A stretch of 64,000 nucleotides of DNA from Alcaligenes sp. SDU_A2 (GTDB lineage: Bacteria > Pseudomonadota > Gammaproteobacteria > Burkholderiales > Burkholderiaceae_B), in NCBI RefSeq assembly GCF_038237375.1, contig NZ_CP151273.1:1922001-1986000 (forward strand), written 5' to 3'. This document shows positions 27,725 to 36,866 of the stretch, one piece after another. Below the pieces are notes generated by a model, which did not search any database, was not told the DNA's origin, and was given only the letters and a program-made list of their open reading frames with translations. Made by a program: the position numbers and the translations under genes. Within the stretch, counting starts at the first letter, position 1, and each line of letters opens with the position of its first letter.

Positions 27725-28462
27725 TTGTCTCAGTCCGTCCCCGTTGCACGTCAGAGCGGTCGCCGCGCCGATCAGTGCCGTCCTGTGGAATTTCTGACCG
27801 GATTCACCCGCCATGCCGAAGGTTCGGTGCTGATTCGCATGGGCGATACGCATGTCCTGTGCAATGCCAGCGTGCTGGACAAAGTCCCCCCGTTCCTGAA
27901 AGGCAAGGGGCAGGGCTGGGTAACCGCCGAATACGGCATGTTGCCGCGCTCTACTCATACACGCTCGGACCGCGAAGCGGCACGTGGCAAGCAGAGCGGG
28001 CGCACGCAGGAAATCCAGCGTCTGATCGGGCGCAGCCTGCGCGCCGTCTTTGACCTGACTGCATTAGGTGAACGTACCTTGCAGATCGATTGCGATGTTA
28101 TTCAGGCCGACGGCGGCACCCGCTGCGCCAGCATTACCGGTGCCTGGGTGGCGGCCAGTCTGGCAGTGCGCACCTTGCAGCAGCAGGGCTTGCTGCAGGG
28201 CAGTCCCATCCGCGACCAGTTGGCCGCCGTGTCCGTCGGTTTAAGCAATGGCACGCCCGTGCTGGATCTGGATTACGAAGAAGATTCGGCCTGCGGCGTC
28301 GATATGAATATCGTTATGACCGGCAGTGGTCAGTTGGTGGAGGTGCAGGGTACAGCCGAAGGACAGACGTTTGATCGAGCCGCGCTGAACAATCTGCTGG
28401 ACTTGGCTGAAAACGGGCTGCGTCAATTGATGTCCGCTCAGCGCCAGGCACTGGGCCTGTAA
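27725..28462 (+). CDS. rph: ribonuclease PH
   Basis: This 245-residue phosphate-dependent 3'-to-5' exoribonuclease trims tRNA 3' ends. It has the family blocks [77 protein letters not shown] and [20 protein letters not shown]. The start is a TTG at 27725 with GGAG 8 nt upstream; no ATG occurs before the conserved region. It lies 30 nt after the SbcC-like gene and upstream of rdgB, a common Burkholderiales order. Confidence 0.95.
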   Translation: MSQSVPVARQSGRRADQCRPVEFLTGFTRHAEGSVLIRMGDTHVLCNASVLDKVPPFLKGKGQGWVTAEYGMLPRSTHTRSDREAARGKQSGRTQEIQRLIGRSLRAVFDLTALGERTLQIDCDVIQADGGTRCASITGAWVAASLAVRTLQQQGLLQGSPIRDQLAAVSVGLSNGTPVLDLDYEEDSACGVDMNIVMTGSGQLVEVQGTAEGQTFDRAALNNLLDLAENGLRQLMSAQRQALGL

Positions 28463-28506
28463 TCCATTTTTTCGATTCCGGGCACCATGCTGCCCATGGA
28501 TACACC

Positions 28507-29118
28507 ATGAATGCAGAACACAAAAACGTAGTCCTGGCTTCCAACAATGCAGGCAAGCTCAAGGAGTTTTCCGCCATTCTGGCTAGCGCCGGTCTGACTA
28601 TGGTGCCGCAGGGACAGTTGGACATTCCTGAGGCCCAAGAGCCATTCGGCACCTTCGTGGAAAATGCCCTGGCCAAGGCCCGTCACGCCAGCCGCTTGAG
28701 CGGCCTGCCTGCGCTGGCCGACGATTCGGGTTTATGCGTGCGCGTGTTGGACGGTGCGCCGGGCGTGTATTCGGCCCGTTTCGCGGCCATGGAGCAGGGT
28801 GGCGAGAAATCGGATAGCGCCAATAATGCCTTGCTGGTCCGCCGTCTGCAGGGCCAGAGCGACCGGCGTGCCTGTTATGTTGCTGTCTTGGTGTACGTGC
28901 GCCATGCCGATGACCCGCGCCCCATTATTGCGGAAGGGGTCTGGGAGGGCGAAATCGTGGATCAACCGCAGGGCGAACATGGCTTCGGTTACGATCCGCA
29001 TTTTTATATCCCACAGTTTCAGCAAACGGCAGCGCAACTGGCACCTGAAATCAAGAATCAGCACAGCCACCGGGGTCGCGCCCTGCAAAGCCTGCTGCGC
29101 AAGCTCGAACAGGCATGA
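28507..29118 (+). CDS. rdgB: XTP/dITP pyrophosphatase (RdgB/HAM1)
   Basis: This 203-residue house-cleaning enzyme hydrolyses dITP, XTP and ITP to monophosphates and so keeps deaminated purines out of DNA. It shows VLASNNAGKLKEF near the start, FVENALAKARHASR, the substrate motif ALADDSGLCV, and GFGYDPHFYIP. Length is normal. It follows rph by 44 nt and overlaps hemW by ATGA, so rph-rdgB-hemW are likely one transcript. Confidence 0.95.
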   Translation: MNAEHKNVVLASNNAGKLKEFSAILASAGLTMVPQGQLDIPEAQEPFGTFVENALAKARHASRLSGLPALADDSGLCVRVLDGAPGVYSARFAAMEQGGEKSDSANNALLVRRLQGQSDRRACYVAVLVYVRHADDPRPIIAEGVWEGEIVDQPQGEHGFGYDPHFYIPQFQQTAAQLAPEIKNQHSHRGRALQSLLRKLEQA

Positions 29119-30338
29119 GTACCTTGCAAGATCTATCGCCTTCTGTGCGCATCCGGCCAGGAGCCGGGCCGGCCACATTGCTGCCCAGTCTGCCGCCGCT
29201 GTCGGTCTATGTGCATGTGCCGTGGTGCGTGCGCAAATGCCCGTATTGCGACTTCAACTCTCACGCCGCCCCTGCGCAACTGCCGGAAGAAGACTATCTA
29301 AGCGCCTTGCAAGCCGATCTCGAACAGAATTTGCCCCTGATATGGGGACGACAGGTCATTTCTGTCTTCATAGGCGGAGGCACACCCAGCCTGTTGTCTG
29401 CATCGGCCTTGGATCGCATGTTGGCCTTGTTGCGGGCGTACTTGAATCTATTGCCCGATGCCGAAATTACGTTGGAAGCCAATCCCGGTACGGCGGAGGC
29501 ACAGCGTTTTTTGGACTATGCGCGTAGCGGGATCAACCGGATCTCGCTGGGAGTGCAAAGTTTTGATGACCAGGCACTGAAGGCCTTGGGCCGCGTTCAC
29601 GACGGGCAACAGGCGCGTCAGGCCATAGACATGGCCATGAAAGCCGTGGACCGTGTGAATCTGGATCTGATGTACGCCTTGCCGGGCCAAAGTCCGACAC
29701 AATCCGAGCAGGACATACTGCAGGCCATGTCCTTTGGCACCGAACATCTGTCGCTTTACCATCTGACCCTAGAGCCCAACACCGTCTTTGCCAAATACCC
29801 TCCCGTCCTGCCCGACGATGACGACAGCGCTGCCATGCAGGACAGGCTGATCGAGCTGACCGCCGCCCAAGGCTGGCATCAGTACGAGATTTCCGCCTAT
29901 GCCAAGCGTGGCGGCCATAGTCGCCACAATCTGAATTATTGGGAATTTGGCGATTACTTGGGCATAGGGCCGGGCGCGCACGGCAAGCTGTCTTTTCATG
30001 ATCGCATCATACGCACGGCTACGGTGCGCAATCCGGTTTCCTGGATGGAAGCGGCACCCCGTCGCGATGGCAGCCATTATGCCCGGCACGAACGCGTCAG
30101 CGCTGCGGATTTGCCCTTCGAATTCATGCTTAATGCCTTACGGTTAAAGGATGGTGTGCCAGCTAATTATTTTCAGGAACGCACTGGCGTGCCGCTGGCC
30201 CGGATACTGCCTGTTTTGCGGCGCAGCATCGACAAAGGTTTGCTGGCGGCAGATCCTGTGCGTATCCGCGCCAGCGATCTGGGATGGCGTTTCCTGAATG
30301 ATCTTCAAGAGGCATTTCTGCCAGACGAGCTGGCTTAA
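29115..30338 (+). CDS. hemW: HemW, radical-SAM heme chaperone
   Basis: This 407-residue protein of the coproporphyrinogen-III-oxidase-like radical SAM family has the cluster motif CVRKCPYCDFNSH (Cys38, Cys42, Cys45), the SAM-binding VFIGGGTPSLL, and GVQSFDDQALKALGRVHD. HemW inserts heme into respiratory proteins and is often misannotated as HemN. The N-terminal extension of about 25 residues before the barrel is unremarkable. The gene follows rdgB with a 4-nt overlap. Downstream lies the glnA promoter region. Confidence 0.93.
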   Translation: MSTLQDLSPSVRIRPGAGPATLLPSLPPLSVYVHVPWCVRKCPYCDFNSHAAPAQLPEEDYLSALQADLEQNLPLIWGRQVISVFIGGGTPSLLSASALDRMLALLRAYLNLLPDAEITLEANPGTAEAQRFLDYARSGINRISLGVQSFDDQALKALGRVHDGQQARQAIDMAMKAVDRVNLDLMYALPGQSPTQSEQDILQAMSFGTEHLSLYHLTLEPNTVFAKYPPVLPDDDDSAAMQDRLIELTAAQGWHQYEISAYAKRGGHSRHNLNYWEFGDYLGIGPGAHGKLSFHDRIIRTATVRNPVSWMEAAPRRDGSHYARHERVSAADLPFEFMLNALRLKDGVPANYFQERTGVPLARILPVLRRSIDKGLLAADPVRIRASDLGWRFLNDLQEAFLPDELA

Positions 30339-30466
30339 CGGCGGTTGGCTGTTTGATCGTCGTCTGGGCAGGAAAACAACAAATTCTGTTTTGTTCTGTG
30401 ACAAATTGACGGTAAACTACGAGTTGACGCTTTAGACAAGAAATACTCAGTTAAGGTCATTTTTTT

Positions 30467-30495
30467 ATTGTGCAGTTGCACAATTGCTCTACAAT
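30467..30495 (+). promoter_or_regulatory. glnA promoter with an overlapping 18-bp palindrome
   Basis: A sigma-70-like promoter has -35 TTGTGC (30468) and -10 TACAAT (30490-30495), spaced 16 nt. The -35 is embedded in the perfect palindrome ATTGTGCA-GT-TGCACAAT (30467-30484). An operator over the -35 suggests repression or class-II activation. It does not match the NtrC consensus well, and no sigma-54 promoter was recognised. Confidence 0.6.
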
Positions 30496-30593
30496 TAATT
30501 TCAGGTAAAGCCAGTGTCACAATTCTCATATCCGAGTGGACCACACAAAGAAGGGCGGGGCCTGCCGGGGATGCGTACACCGGATTTACCACA

Positions 30594-30614
30594 GCGGGTC
30601 AGACCACGACCCGC
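30594..30614 (+). other. hairpin in the glnA leader
   Basis: A 7-bp stem GCGGGTC/GACCCGC with a 7-nt loop lies 48 nt before the glnA ATG in a leader of about 160 nt. No T-tract follows. Confidence 0.45.
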
Positions 30615-30661
30615 CGTGAACCCCCACACCTTTTGTTAACGTCATTGACGCTGGAGTCAAC

Positions 30662-32074
30662 ATGTCCACCCCTGAAGATGTTCTGAAGATCATAGCTGAA
30701 CGCGACATTGCGTTTGTGGACTTCCGTTTTACGGATACCCTAGGCCGCGAACACCACCTGACCACGCCTGCCCACGCAGTTGACGAAGACCGTTTCGAGT
30801 CCGGCGTGGCTTTCGATGGCTCCTCGCTGCCCGGCTGGAAAGGCATCGAAGCATCGGACATGTTGCTCATTCCGGACGCCAAGACGGCTCGCATGGACCC
30901 GTTCCGCGAAGAGCCCACGCTGATTTTGACGTGTGATGTAGTCGAGCCTTCCGACCTGAAAGGCTACGACCGCGACCCTCGTTCCCTGGCCAAACGCGCC
31001 GAAGCGTATCTGCGCTCCAGCGGTCTGGGCGACACCGCGTACTTCGGTCCCGAGCCCGAGTTTTTTGTGTTCGACGGCATTACCTGGAACGACGACATGT
31101 CGGGCAGCTTCGTGAAGATCCGTTCCGAAGAAGCGCCTTGGTCGCGTGGTGTGGACATCAACGGCAACAATTTGGGCCATCGCCCTGGCATCAAGGGTGG
31201 TTACGTGCCTGTTTCGCCTGTGGATTCGTTCTCGGATCTGCGCTCGGAAATGTGTTTGCTGCTGGAGCAGCAGGGCGTTCCAGTGGAAATCCACCACCAC
31301 GAAGTGGCCGCTCCTGGTCAGTTGGAAATCGGTACGCGCTTCTCGACCCTGGTCGAACGAGCCGACTGGAACCAGATCATGAAGTACACCATCCACAACG
31401 TGGCCCATGTGTACGGCAAGACGGCGACATTCATGCCCAAGCCCGTAGTCGGCGACAACGGTTCGGGCATGCACGTGCACCAGTCTATCTGGAAGGACGG
31501 CCAAAACTTGTTCGCAGGCAATGAATATGCCGGTCTGTCAGAGTTTGCACTGTTCTATATCGGCGGCATCATCAAGCACGCCCGTGCATTGAACGCCATT
31601 ACCAACCCCACGACCAACTCGTACAAGCGTCTGGTTCCACACTTTGAAGCCCCGGTCAAGCTGGCTTATTCGGCCCGCAACCGTTCGGCCTCGATTCGCA
31701 TTCCGTACGTCAGCAATCCCAAAGCCCGCCGTGTGGAAGCCCGCTTCCCCGATCCAATGGCCAATCCATATCTGGCGTTCTCGGCTTTGATGATGGCGGG
31801 TCTGGACGGTGTGCAGAACAAGATTCACCCTGGCGACGCTGCCGACAAGAATCTGTACGATCTGCCGCCCGAAGAAGACGCAAAGATCCCAACCGTTTGC
31901 GCCTCGCTGGAACAAGCGGTGGAGGCCTTGGATAAGGACCGCGAGTTCCTGACCCGTGGCGGTGTGTTCAGCAACGAAATGCTCGATGCCTTCATCGAAC
32001 TGAAACAAGCCGAAATCACCCGTCTGCGCATGGTGCCGCATCCGGTTGAGTTCGACATGTACTACAGTCTGTAA
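30662..32074 (+). CDS. glnA: glutamine synthetase type I
   Basis: This 470-residue enzyme makes glutamine from glutamate, ammonia and ATP as a cytoplasmic dodecamer. Motifs include [17 protein letters not shown] near residue 50, [19 protein letters not shown] (the GSGMH ATP-site block) and the adenylylation loop NLYDLPPEE with the modifiable Tyr at about residue 399. That makes it the GlnE-regulated beta type. The length matches the E. coli enzyme. It has its own promoter and a strong terminator, so it is monocistronic; ntrBC are not in the window. Confidence 0.97.
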   Translation: MSTPEDVLKIIAERDIAFVDFRFTDTLGREHHLTTPAHAVDEDRFESGVAFDGSSLPGWKGIEASDMLLIPDAKTARMDPFREEPTLILTCDVVEPSDLKGYDRDPRSLAKRAEAYLRSSGLGDTAYFGPEPEFFVFDGITWNDDMSGSFVKIRSEEAPWSRGVDINGNNLGHRPGIKGGYVPVSPVDSFSDLRSEMCLLLEQQGVPVEIHHHEVAAPGQLEIGTRFSTLVERADWNQIMKYTIHNVAHVYGKTATFMPKPVVGDNGSGMHVHQSIWKDGQNLFAGNEYAGLSEFALFYIGGIIKHARALNAITNPTTNSYKRLVPHFEAPVKLAYSARNRSASIRIPYVSNPKARRVEARFPDPMANPYLAFSALMMAGLDGVQNKIHPGDAADKNLYDLPPEEDAKIPTVCASLEQAVEALDKDREFLTRGGVFSNEMLDAFIELKQAEITRLRMVPHPVEFDMYYSL

Positions 32075-32112
32075 AACAGGTTTTGCGCCGACTTGTTGTC
32101 GACGCGGTCCTG

Positions 32113-32143
32113 AAAAAAAGCGGCTTCACGGCCGCTTTTTTTT
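32113..32143. terminator. intrinsic terminator of glnA
   Basis: An A-run, the stem AGCGGC/GCCGCT with a 6-nt loop, and a run of eight T form a strong terminator that would work in both directions. The T-run is followed after three bases by the end of repeat copy 1. Confidence 0.93.
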
Positions 32144-32146
32144 AGC

Positions 32147-32875
32147 TTCTTCGAAGAATTCCGAGAGCCAGTTTACTCAGTCGATGAGGAACTGGTTTTT
32201 TTAAGACGCCATTCAAGGCGCAGTACGCTCGGACAGGGCTGATGGCTTGCCGGCGCTGCGCGCCGGTGCCCTGGTCGGGGCGCATGGCCGGGCGCGTCGT
32301 TAACTCCGGCGGGTTGCTTGTCCGCCGGACAAGCAACAAGCGCCGCCGTCAAACAGAACGACGCTTGCCCCCCGTCCCCACGCCCCGCCTGCGGCAAGCC
32401 ATCCGACCCGCCCCGTCCGAGCGTACTGCGCCTTGAACGGCTCAAAACACCGATGACATCGCCCCGGCTATACATAGCAATACCCAACAGACCATTGAGC
32501 GTATAGCTGAAATCTTGTGCGGTGTACGTGGACGTCCTGTCATGTGGGCCAAACACATCGGTGCTGTTCTCGCCAGGCCAGCCATAGCGGGCCGGCGGGC
32601 GAGTCAGGGCCTTCGCCGCAGGCGGGATGCCGGGGCGGGAGGCAAGGGGCGTGCTGTTCGAGCAGGACGCGTGTGATTCGTCCCGTGGACGAATCACCCT
32701 GCGAGTTCACGCTCCGCCCGCCCCGGTATCCCGACCAGGGAACCCGCGCACAGCGCGGGCGAAGGACCCAGCCAGGCCGGTCTGCTATGGCTGGCCTGGC
32801 GAGAACCCGAGGTTCTCTCTGCTTGGCCTAAACGGCCCAAGCAATACGAAGGAATCCCCGAAATTTCTCGAAGAA
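32147..32875 (-). repeat. large structured intergenic repeat, copy 1 (729 nt)
   Basis: This copy is bounded by TTCTTCGA (32147) and its complement TCGAAGAA (ending at 32875). On the minus strand it aligns along its whole length with 48811-49340 except for an internal insertion of about 195 nt. It contains a core module (about 32222-32425) with an 11-bp hairpin (32313-32337, 3-nt loop) and a 7-bp hairpin (32250-32266). A region of about 140 nt with many substitutions and no gaps follows at about 32425-32565, then a 22-bp perfect inverted repeat (32567-32588 / 32784-32805) surrounding the insertion. Open frames inside are not conserved as proteins. It fills the gap between glnA and fbpC. Confidence 0.88.
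32590..32783 (+). repeat. third, diverged copy of the repeat core module nested in copy 1
   Basis: This insertion sits inside the loop of the 22-bp inverted repeat. It aligns with the core module of copy 2 (49060-49262) in the plus orientation: GC-rich lead, GTGCTGTTCGAG region, 11-bp hairpin 32673-32697 with a 3-nt loop, the shared CCCGACCAGGG box, and a 7-bp hairpin 32743-32759. The stem bases differ from the other copies, but pairing is kept by matching changes on both arms. Confidence 0.78.
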
Positions 32876-32934
32876 CTTTTTTATTGCATCGCTAACCTTC
32901 GTGGGCGAAAAAATGGCCAATCCGGCGTGGGTCT

Positions 32935-33741
32935 TTAATGATGCAAGACCGGTTCGGTTGTTTGGCCGCCGCGCAGAAAGGCCTGGGCGCGTTGGGCCAT
33001 AATGGCTTCGCGGCGTATGAAGTCGGCCACGAACTCGTTAACCGGATGGTGGTGTAGACCGTAGGGCGTGTCCCACTGGATGATTTTGCCCGACTGCATG
33101 ACACCGATCCGATCGGCAATGGCAAAAGCCTCGGCCTGATTGTGAGTGACCAGGATGGCGGTAATGCCGGTTGCTCTCAGGATATCGCGCACTTCAAAAG
33201 CCAGGCGTTCGCGTGTGTCGACATCCAGATTGGAAAACGGTTCGTCCAATAGCAGCAAGGAGGGCTTAGGAGCCAGTGCCCGCGCCAAGGCCACGCGCTG
33301 TTGCTGGCCGCCAGAAAGTTCGTGCGGATAGCGTTGGGCCAAGCGCTCCAGGTCTACCAGTTCCAGCATGTCGAGCACTCGCGCCTGGCGTTCGGTTTTG
33401 TCCCATTTGCGCAGTCCGAACGCCACGTTCTTTTCGACCGTCAGGTGAGGGAAAAGGGCATAGTCCTGAAACATCATGCCGACCCGGCGATGTTCGGGCG
33501 CAACCTGCTGGTGGGGGCTGGAGAGTAGTTGTTGATCCAGTAGAATCCGGCCTTCACGCAAAGGTTCGAAGCCGGCTATAGCCCGCAGAACCGTGGTCTT
33601 GCCGCAGCCGGAGGCTCCTAGCAAGCAGCCGATTTCGCCTTGAGGCAGTTGCAGGTTCAGGTGATCCACCACAGGGCGGAATCCTTCGGAAGTGTCGTAG
33701 GCCAGAGTAATGGCCTGCAAGTCCAGAAAAGCAGTAGTCAT
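32935..33741 (-). CDS. fbpC: Fe(3+) ABC transporter ATP-binding protein FbpC
   Basis: This 268-residue nucleotide-binding subunit powers ferric iron import. It has Walker A GASGCGKTT, Q-loop FQDYALFPH, signature LSGGQQQRVALARAL, Walker B LLLLDEPFSNLD and the switch His in LVTHNQAEA. It is shorter than typical FbpC because it ends soon after the ATPase core and lacks most of the C-terminal regulatory domain that senses iron in the Neisseria protein. It is last in fbpA-fbpB-fbpC, 2 nt after fbpB. Confidence 0.9.
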   Translation of the reverse strand: MTTAFLDLQAITLAYDTSEGFRPVVDHLNLQLPQGEIGCLLGASGCGKTTVLRAIAGFEPLREGRILLDQQLLSSPHQQVAPEHRRVGMMFQDYALFPHLTVEKNVAFGLRKWDKTERQARVLDMLELVDLERLAQRYPHELSGGQQQRVALARALAPKPSLLLLDEPFSNLDVDTRERLAFEVRDILRATGITAILVTHNQAEAFAIADRIGVMQSGKIIQWDTPYGLHHHPVNEFVADFIRREAIMAQRAQAFLRGGQTTEPVLHH

Positions 33742-33743
33742 GA

Positions 33744-35402
33744 TCAGCGTCGGCTTTGCGCCGTCAGTTGGGTGCGCGCCAGCAGGATAACGGGAATCAG
33801 TCCGGCCAGCACAATGGCCAAGGCAGCGACAGCACCTTCTTCATAGGTGCCACGCGCGGCTTCAGCATACAGCCAGGTGGCCAGGGTATCGAAATTCATG
33901 GGACGCAGCAGCAATGTGGCAGGCAACTCTTTCATGGCATCCACGAAGATCAGCAGCGCGGCCGCGCCCATAGCGGGTCGCAGCAAAGGCAGGTGTACGC
34001 GGCGCAGGGTGCCGGCTGGGCTTTCGCCCAACAGGCGCGATGCCTGTTCCAATGATGCGGGAATACGGGCCAGGCCGGCATCCAGACCGCCTACGGAAAT
34101 GGCCAGAAAACGCAGGGTATAGGCTAGTACCAAGGCCAAAGTAGAACCCATCAGCACCAATCCGCCGGTGTCCAGGCCCAGCCAGGACTGGACGCGATTG
34201 TAAAAAGAGTCGAACAGAACCAGCGGTGTCAACAAACCGATGGCCAGCACCGTGCCGGGAATGGCATAGCCCAGGCTGCTGATGCCGGCTAGTATTCGTG
34301 CCATGCGGGGTTTATGGCCGTGGCGCACCGCACGCGCCGACCAGGCCACCACCAATCCGCACAGCAAGGTGGCGACGGTCGCCAGAGCGGCAATGTGTAC
34401 GGTATTCCAGGCGCTGGCCAGTAATTGTTCGGATACGGCTCCGGCCTGCGCCAGATGGGTGATGGTTTCGTTCAAGAGGTACAGCGAAGGCGCTATAAAG
34501 CCAATCAGGACCGGCGCTACCCCCAGGGATAGCGCCAGCCAACAGGCTGGCCCGCGCAGGCGGGTCGGACGTATGGATTCGGAGCGCTGATTGCCGGCGT
34601 AGGCTTGCCGGCGGCGGCCGTAGCGTTCGATGGTGATCAGCGTAGCGACGATGACCAGCATGGAGACGGCAATCTGCGCCGCACCTGCAAGATCGGAGCG
34701 CGTCACCCAAGTCGTGTAAATGGAGACGGTCAGGGTTTGCACACCCAAAAATTCGGATGCGCCGATATCGTTGAGTGTTTCCAGCAAGGCCAGGCTGACG
34801 CCCACGGCGATGGCGGGCCGGGCCATCGGCAGCACGACACGGAAAAATACGCTGCGGCCCGATTCACCCATGATGCGGGCGGCTTCGAGCAGGCTGGCCG
34901 ATTGGGTGGCGAACATGGCGCGCGTGCTGAGATACACATACGGATACAGCACAAAGCCCAACAAAAAAATAGCACCGCCCAAGGAGCGCAGATCGGGCAG
35001 GCGAAATTCGCGTGGACTGCTGTAGCCCAAGAGATCACGGATCAGCGACTGTATCGGACCGATGGGATGGAGCAGATCCAGGTAGGCAAAGGCCACGATA
35101 TACGTGGGCACAGCCAGGGGCAGGAGCAAGGCCCATTGCAGCACGCGTCGGCCGGGGAATTCGTAGGCGGTGATCAGCCAGGCCGAGCCTACGCCCAGGC
35201 AGCTGACCAGCACGCCCACGCCCAGAAGAAGCAGGATTGTATTGCGCAGTGCGCCGGGCAAAACAAACTGGAGCAGGTGAGACCAATGCCCGGTGTTGCC
35301 ACCCAGGGCATGGGCAAACAAGGTAATGACTGGAGCGGCCGCCACGAGGGCGACCAGCACAGCGGCCACTTGCCAGAGGGGCAGTCGGCGAAAAAAAGAC
35401 AT
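33744..35402 (-). CDS. fbpB: Fe(3+) ABC transporter permease FbpB
   Basis: This 552-residue fused permease has two homologous halves with about twelve membrane segments. Each half has an EAA-type coupling loop: EAARIMGESGRSVFFRVVLP and EQASRLLGESPAGTLRRVHLP. It forms the channel that receives Fe(3+) from FbpA. The ATG at 35402 (MSFFRRLPLW) begins just before the first membrane segment; a frame extending a further 41 codons upstream is polar and rejected. It lies 97 nt after fbpA and 2 nt before fbpC. Confidence 0.9.
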   Translation of the reverse strand: MSFFRRLPLWQVAAVLVALVAAAPVITLFAHALGGNTGHWSHLLQFVLPGALRNTILLLLGVGVLVSCLGVGSAWLITAYEFPGRRVLQWALLLPLAVPTYIVAFAYLDLLHPIGPIQSLIRDLLGYSSPREFRLPDLRSLGGAIFLLGFVLYPYVYLSTRAMFATQSASLLEAARIMGESGRSVFFRVVLPMARPAIAVGVSLALLETLNDIGASEFLGVQTLTVSIYTTWVTRSDLAGAAQIAVSMLVIVATLITIERYGRRRQAYAGNQRSESIRPTRLRGPACWLALSLGVAPVLIGFIAPSLYLLNETITHLAQAGAVSEQLLASAWNTVHIAALATVATLLCGLVVAWSARAVRHGHKPRMARILAGISSLGYAIPGTVLAIGLLTPLVLFDSFYNRVQSWLGLDTGGLVLMGSTLALVLAYTLRFLAISVGGLDAGLARIPASLEQASRLLGESPAGTLRRVHLPLLRPAMGAAALLIFVDAMKELPATLLLRPMNFDTLATWLYAEAARGTYEEGAVAALAIVLAGLIPVILLARTQLTAQSRR

Positions 35403-35499
35403 GATGGAAAGCTGCTGGATTTCAGGCGCCTGAATGCGCGGCGACCGCCGCCCCGAAATATCGAGGCCGGCGGTCGCGGAAAAAGAACCGGAAGTAGAG

Positions 35500-36546
35500 T
35501 TAGTTGTCGAAGCCAACTTTATCAACCAACTCGCTGGCTTGCTTGCGATGCTTGGCGATTTCGGCCAGAGGCAGCGGGTCTACCTTCAAGGGGCCGAAAC
35601 TGGCCACGACAGGGTCCAGCTCGACGCCGGCGCGCACCGGGTATTCGTAGTTGGCCTTGGCGTACAGGCTTTGCGCCTTGTCGGAGACCAGATATTCGAG
35701 CAGCTTGACCGCATTGTCCTTGTTGGGCGCATGCTTGGCCACGGCGGCACCGGAGATGTTCACGTGCGTGCCCTGGCTTTTCTCGCTGGCGAAGGTAGGA
35801 CGAATCACCTTGATGGCTTCGCCCCATTTGTGGGCGTCCGAGCCAGGCTCGGCATTTTTCATGCGGCCTACGTAGTAAGCGTTGGCAATGCCGATATCGC
35901 AGATGCCGCCAAGGATGTCGCGCGCGACATCGCGGTCGCCGCCGGCGGCCTTGCGACCCAGGTTATCTTTGACGCCGCGCAGCCATTTTTCGGTCGCTTC
36001 GGCACCGTCGTGCGCAATCATGGCCGCGACCAGAGCGGTATTGTAGGGGTGCTGGCCCGAGCGAATGCAGACTTTGCCTTTCCATTTTGGATCGGCCAGG
36101 TTTTCGTAGGTAATGCTTTTGATATCGACGTCTTTGGCGACGTAGGCCACGCGATCACGCAGCGACAGCGAGAACCACTGGTTGTCCGTACCGCGCAGGT
36201 TGGCCGGGATGGCGCTGGTCAAGGCTTCGGACTGGACAGGCTGGGTAACGCCGGCTTCGACCAGATCCAGCAAGTTGCCGATATCCACGGTCATCAGCAC
36301 ATCGGCGGGCGATTTGCCGCCTTCGGTCTTGACGCGTTCGATCAGGCCATCCTTGACGAACACTGTATTGACCTTGACGCCGGTGTCCTTGCTGAAGGTT
36401 TCCAGCAGGGGAGTAATCAAGCCGGGTTCGCGGGTGGTGTACAGATTGACCTCGCCAGAGGCCACGGCTGCCATGGACATGCCCCCCAGACCGGACAACA
36501 CCAAAGCGTGGATCAGGGAACGGGTGGATGGCTTGAAACGCATCAT
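35500..36546 (-). CDS. fbpA: periplasmic Fe(3+)-binding protein FbpA
   Basis: This 348-residue receptor has a signal peptide ending in AAVASG (about residue 30) and the ferric-binding-protein fold: VNLYTTREPGLITPLLETFSKDTG, DVLMTVDIGNL, and the iron-ligand region GICDIGIANAYYVGRM with adjacent Tyr residues. It captures free ferric iron in the periplasm and delivers it to FbpBC. The start is the first of two adjacent ATGs at 36546, 8 nt after GGAG. A Fur-like site lies upstream, so iron repression of the operon is expected. Confidence 0.93.
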   Translation of the reverse strand: MMRFKPSTRSLIHALVLSGLGGMSMAAVASGEVNLYTTREPGLITPLLETFSKDTGVKVNTVFVKDGLIERVKTEGGKSPADVLMTVDIGNLLDLVEAGVTQPVQSEALTSAIPANLRGTDNQWFSLSLRDRVAYVAKDVDIKSITYENLADPKWKGKVCIRSGQHPYNTALVAAMIAHDGAEATEKWLRGVKDNLGRKAAGGDRDVARDILGGICDIGIANAYYVGRMKNAEPGSDAHKWGEAIKVIRPTFASEKSQGTHVNISGAAVAKHAPNKDNAVKLLEYLVSDKAQSLYAKANYEYPVRAGVELDPVVASFGPLKVDPLPLAEIAKHRKQASELVDKVGFDN

Positions 36547-36590
36547 GATAAGAACTCCGGAGTTCTGGGTAAATCGGTGAAACAGCACGA

Positions 36591-36607
36591 ATGGGAATGA
36601 TTATCAA
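36591..36607 (-). promoter_or_regulatory. Fur-box-like site upstream of fbpA
   Basis: On the minus strand, TTTGATAATCATTCCCATT keeps the GATAATCATT core of the Fur consensus. It lies about 45 nt upstream of the fbpA start. Confidence 0.65.
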
Positions 36608-36866
36608 ACAGATACGCAAAGGTAGCAGTTTCTTAGCCAACTCACAATAGAGAAATGATGGAAAAACGCAAATTGCGAGTCAGGCAAAATAGGGGCAGCC
36701 GGGTCGAAAACAGGCGGCTCCTTGGGGGTGGGGAAAATGATGGTAAATCCTGATTGCGATCAAGGCCTTTGTTTGACCGGGCATGAATTTGCCTGGCGAT
36801 CTGAGTACAATGCAAAGGTTTCGCACCATTTCTCGGGATATCCCGGTCTTTAATACCGACACTACC
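36608..36866. other. divergent promoter region between fbpA and fpr
   Basis: No gene. A TACAAT hexamer (36806-36811) is a candidate -10 for fpr about 55 nt before its ATG, without a clear -35. The remainder shows no recognised site. Confidence 0.45.

Noticed and set aside
32173-32697. 174-codon minus-strand frame inside repeat copy 1
   Set aside because: The matching frame in copy 2 is interrupted, and substitutions between copies do not favour synonymous sites; hairpins explain the conservation better.
32147-32875. possible CRISPR array or group II intron
   Set aside because: There are no regularly spaced short repeats, no reverse transcriptase and no recognisable intron domain V; the element is built of inverted, not direct, repeats.
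34605-36600. long plus-strand frames opposite fbpB and fbpA
   Set aside because: Antisense shadows of the clear fbp operon genes.
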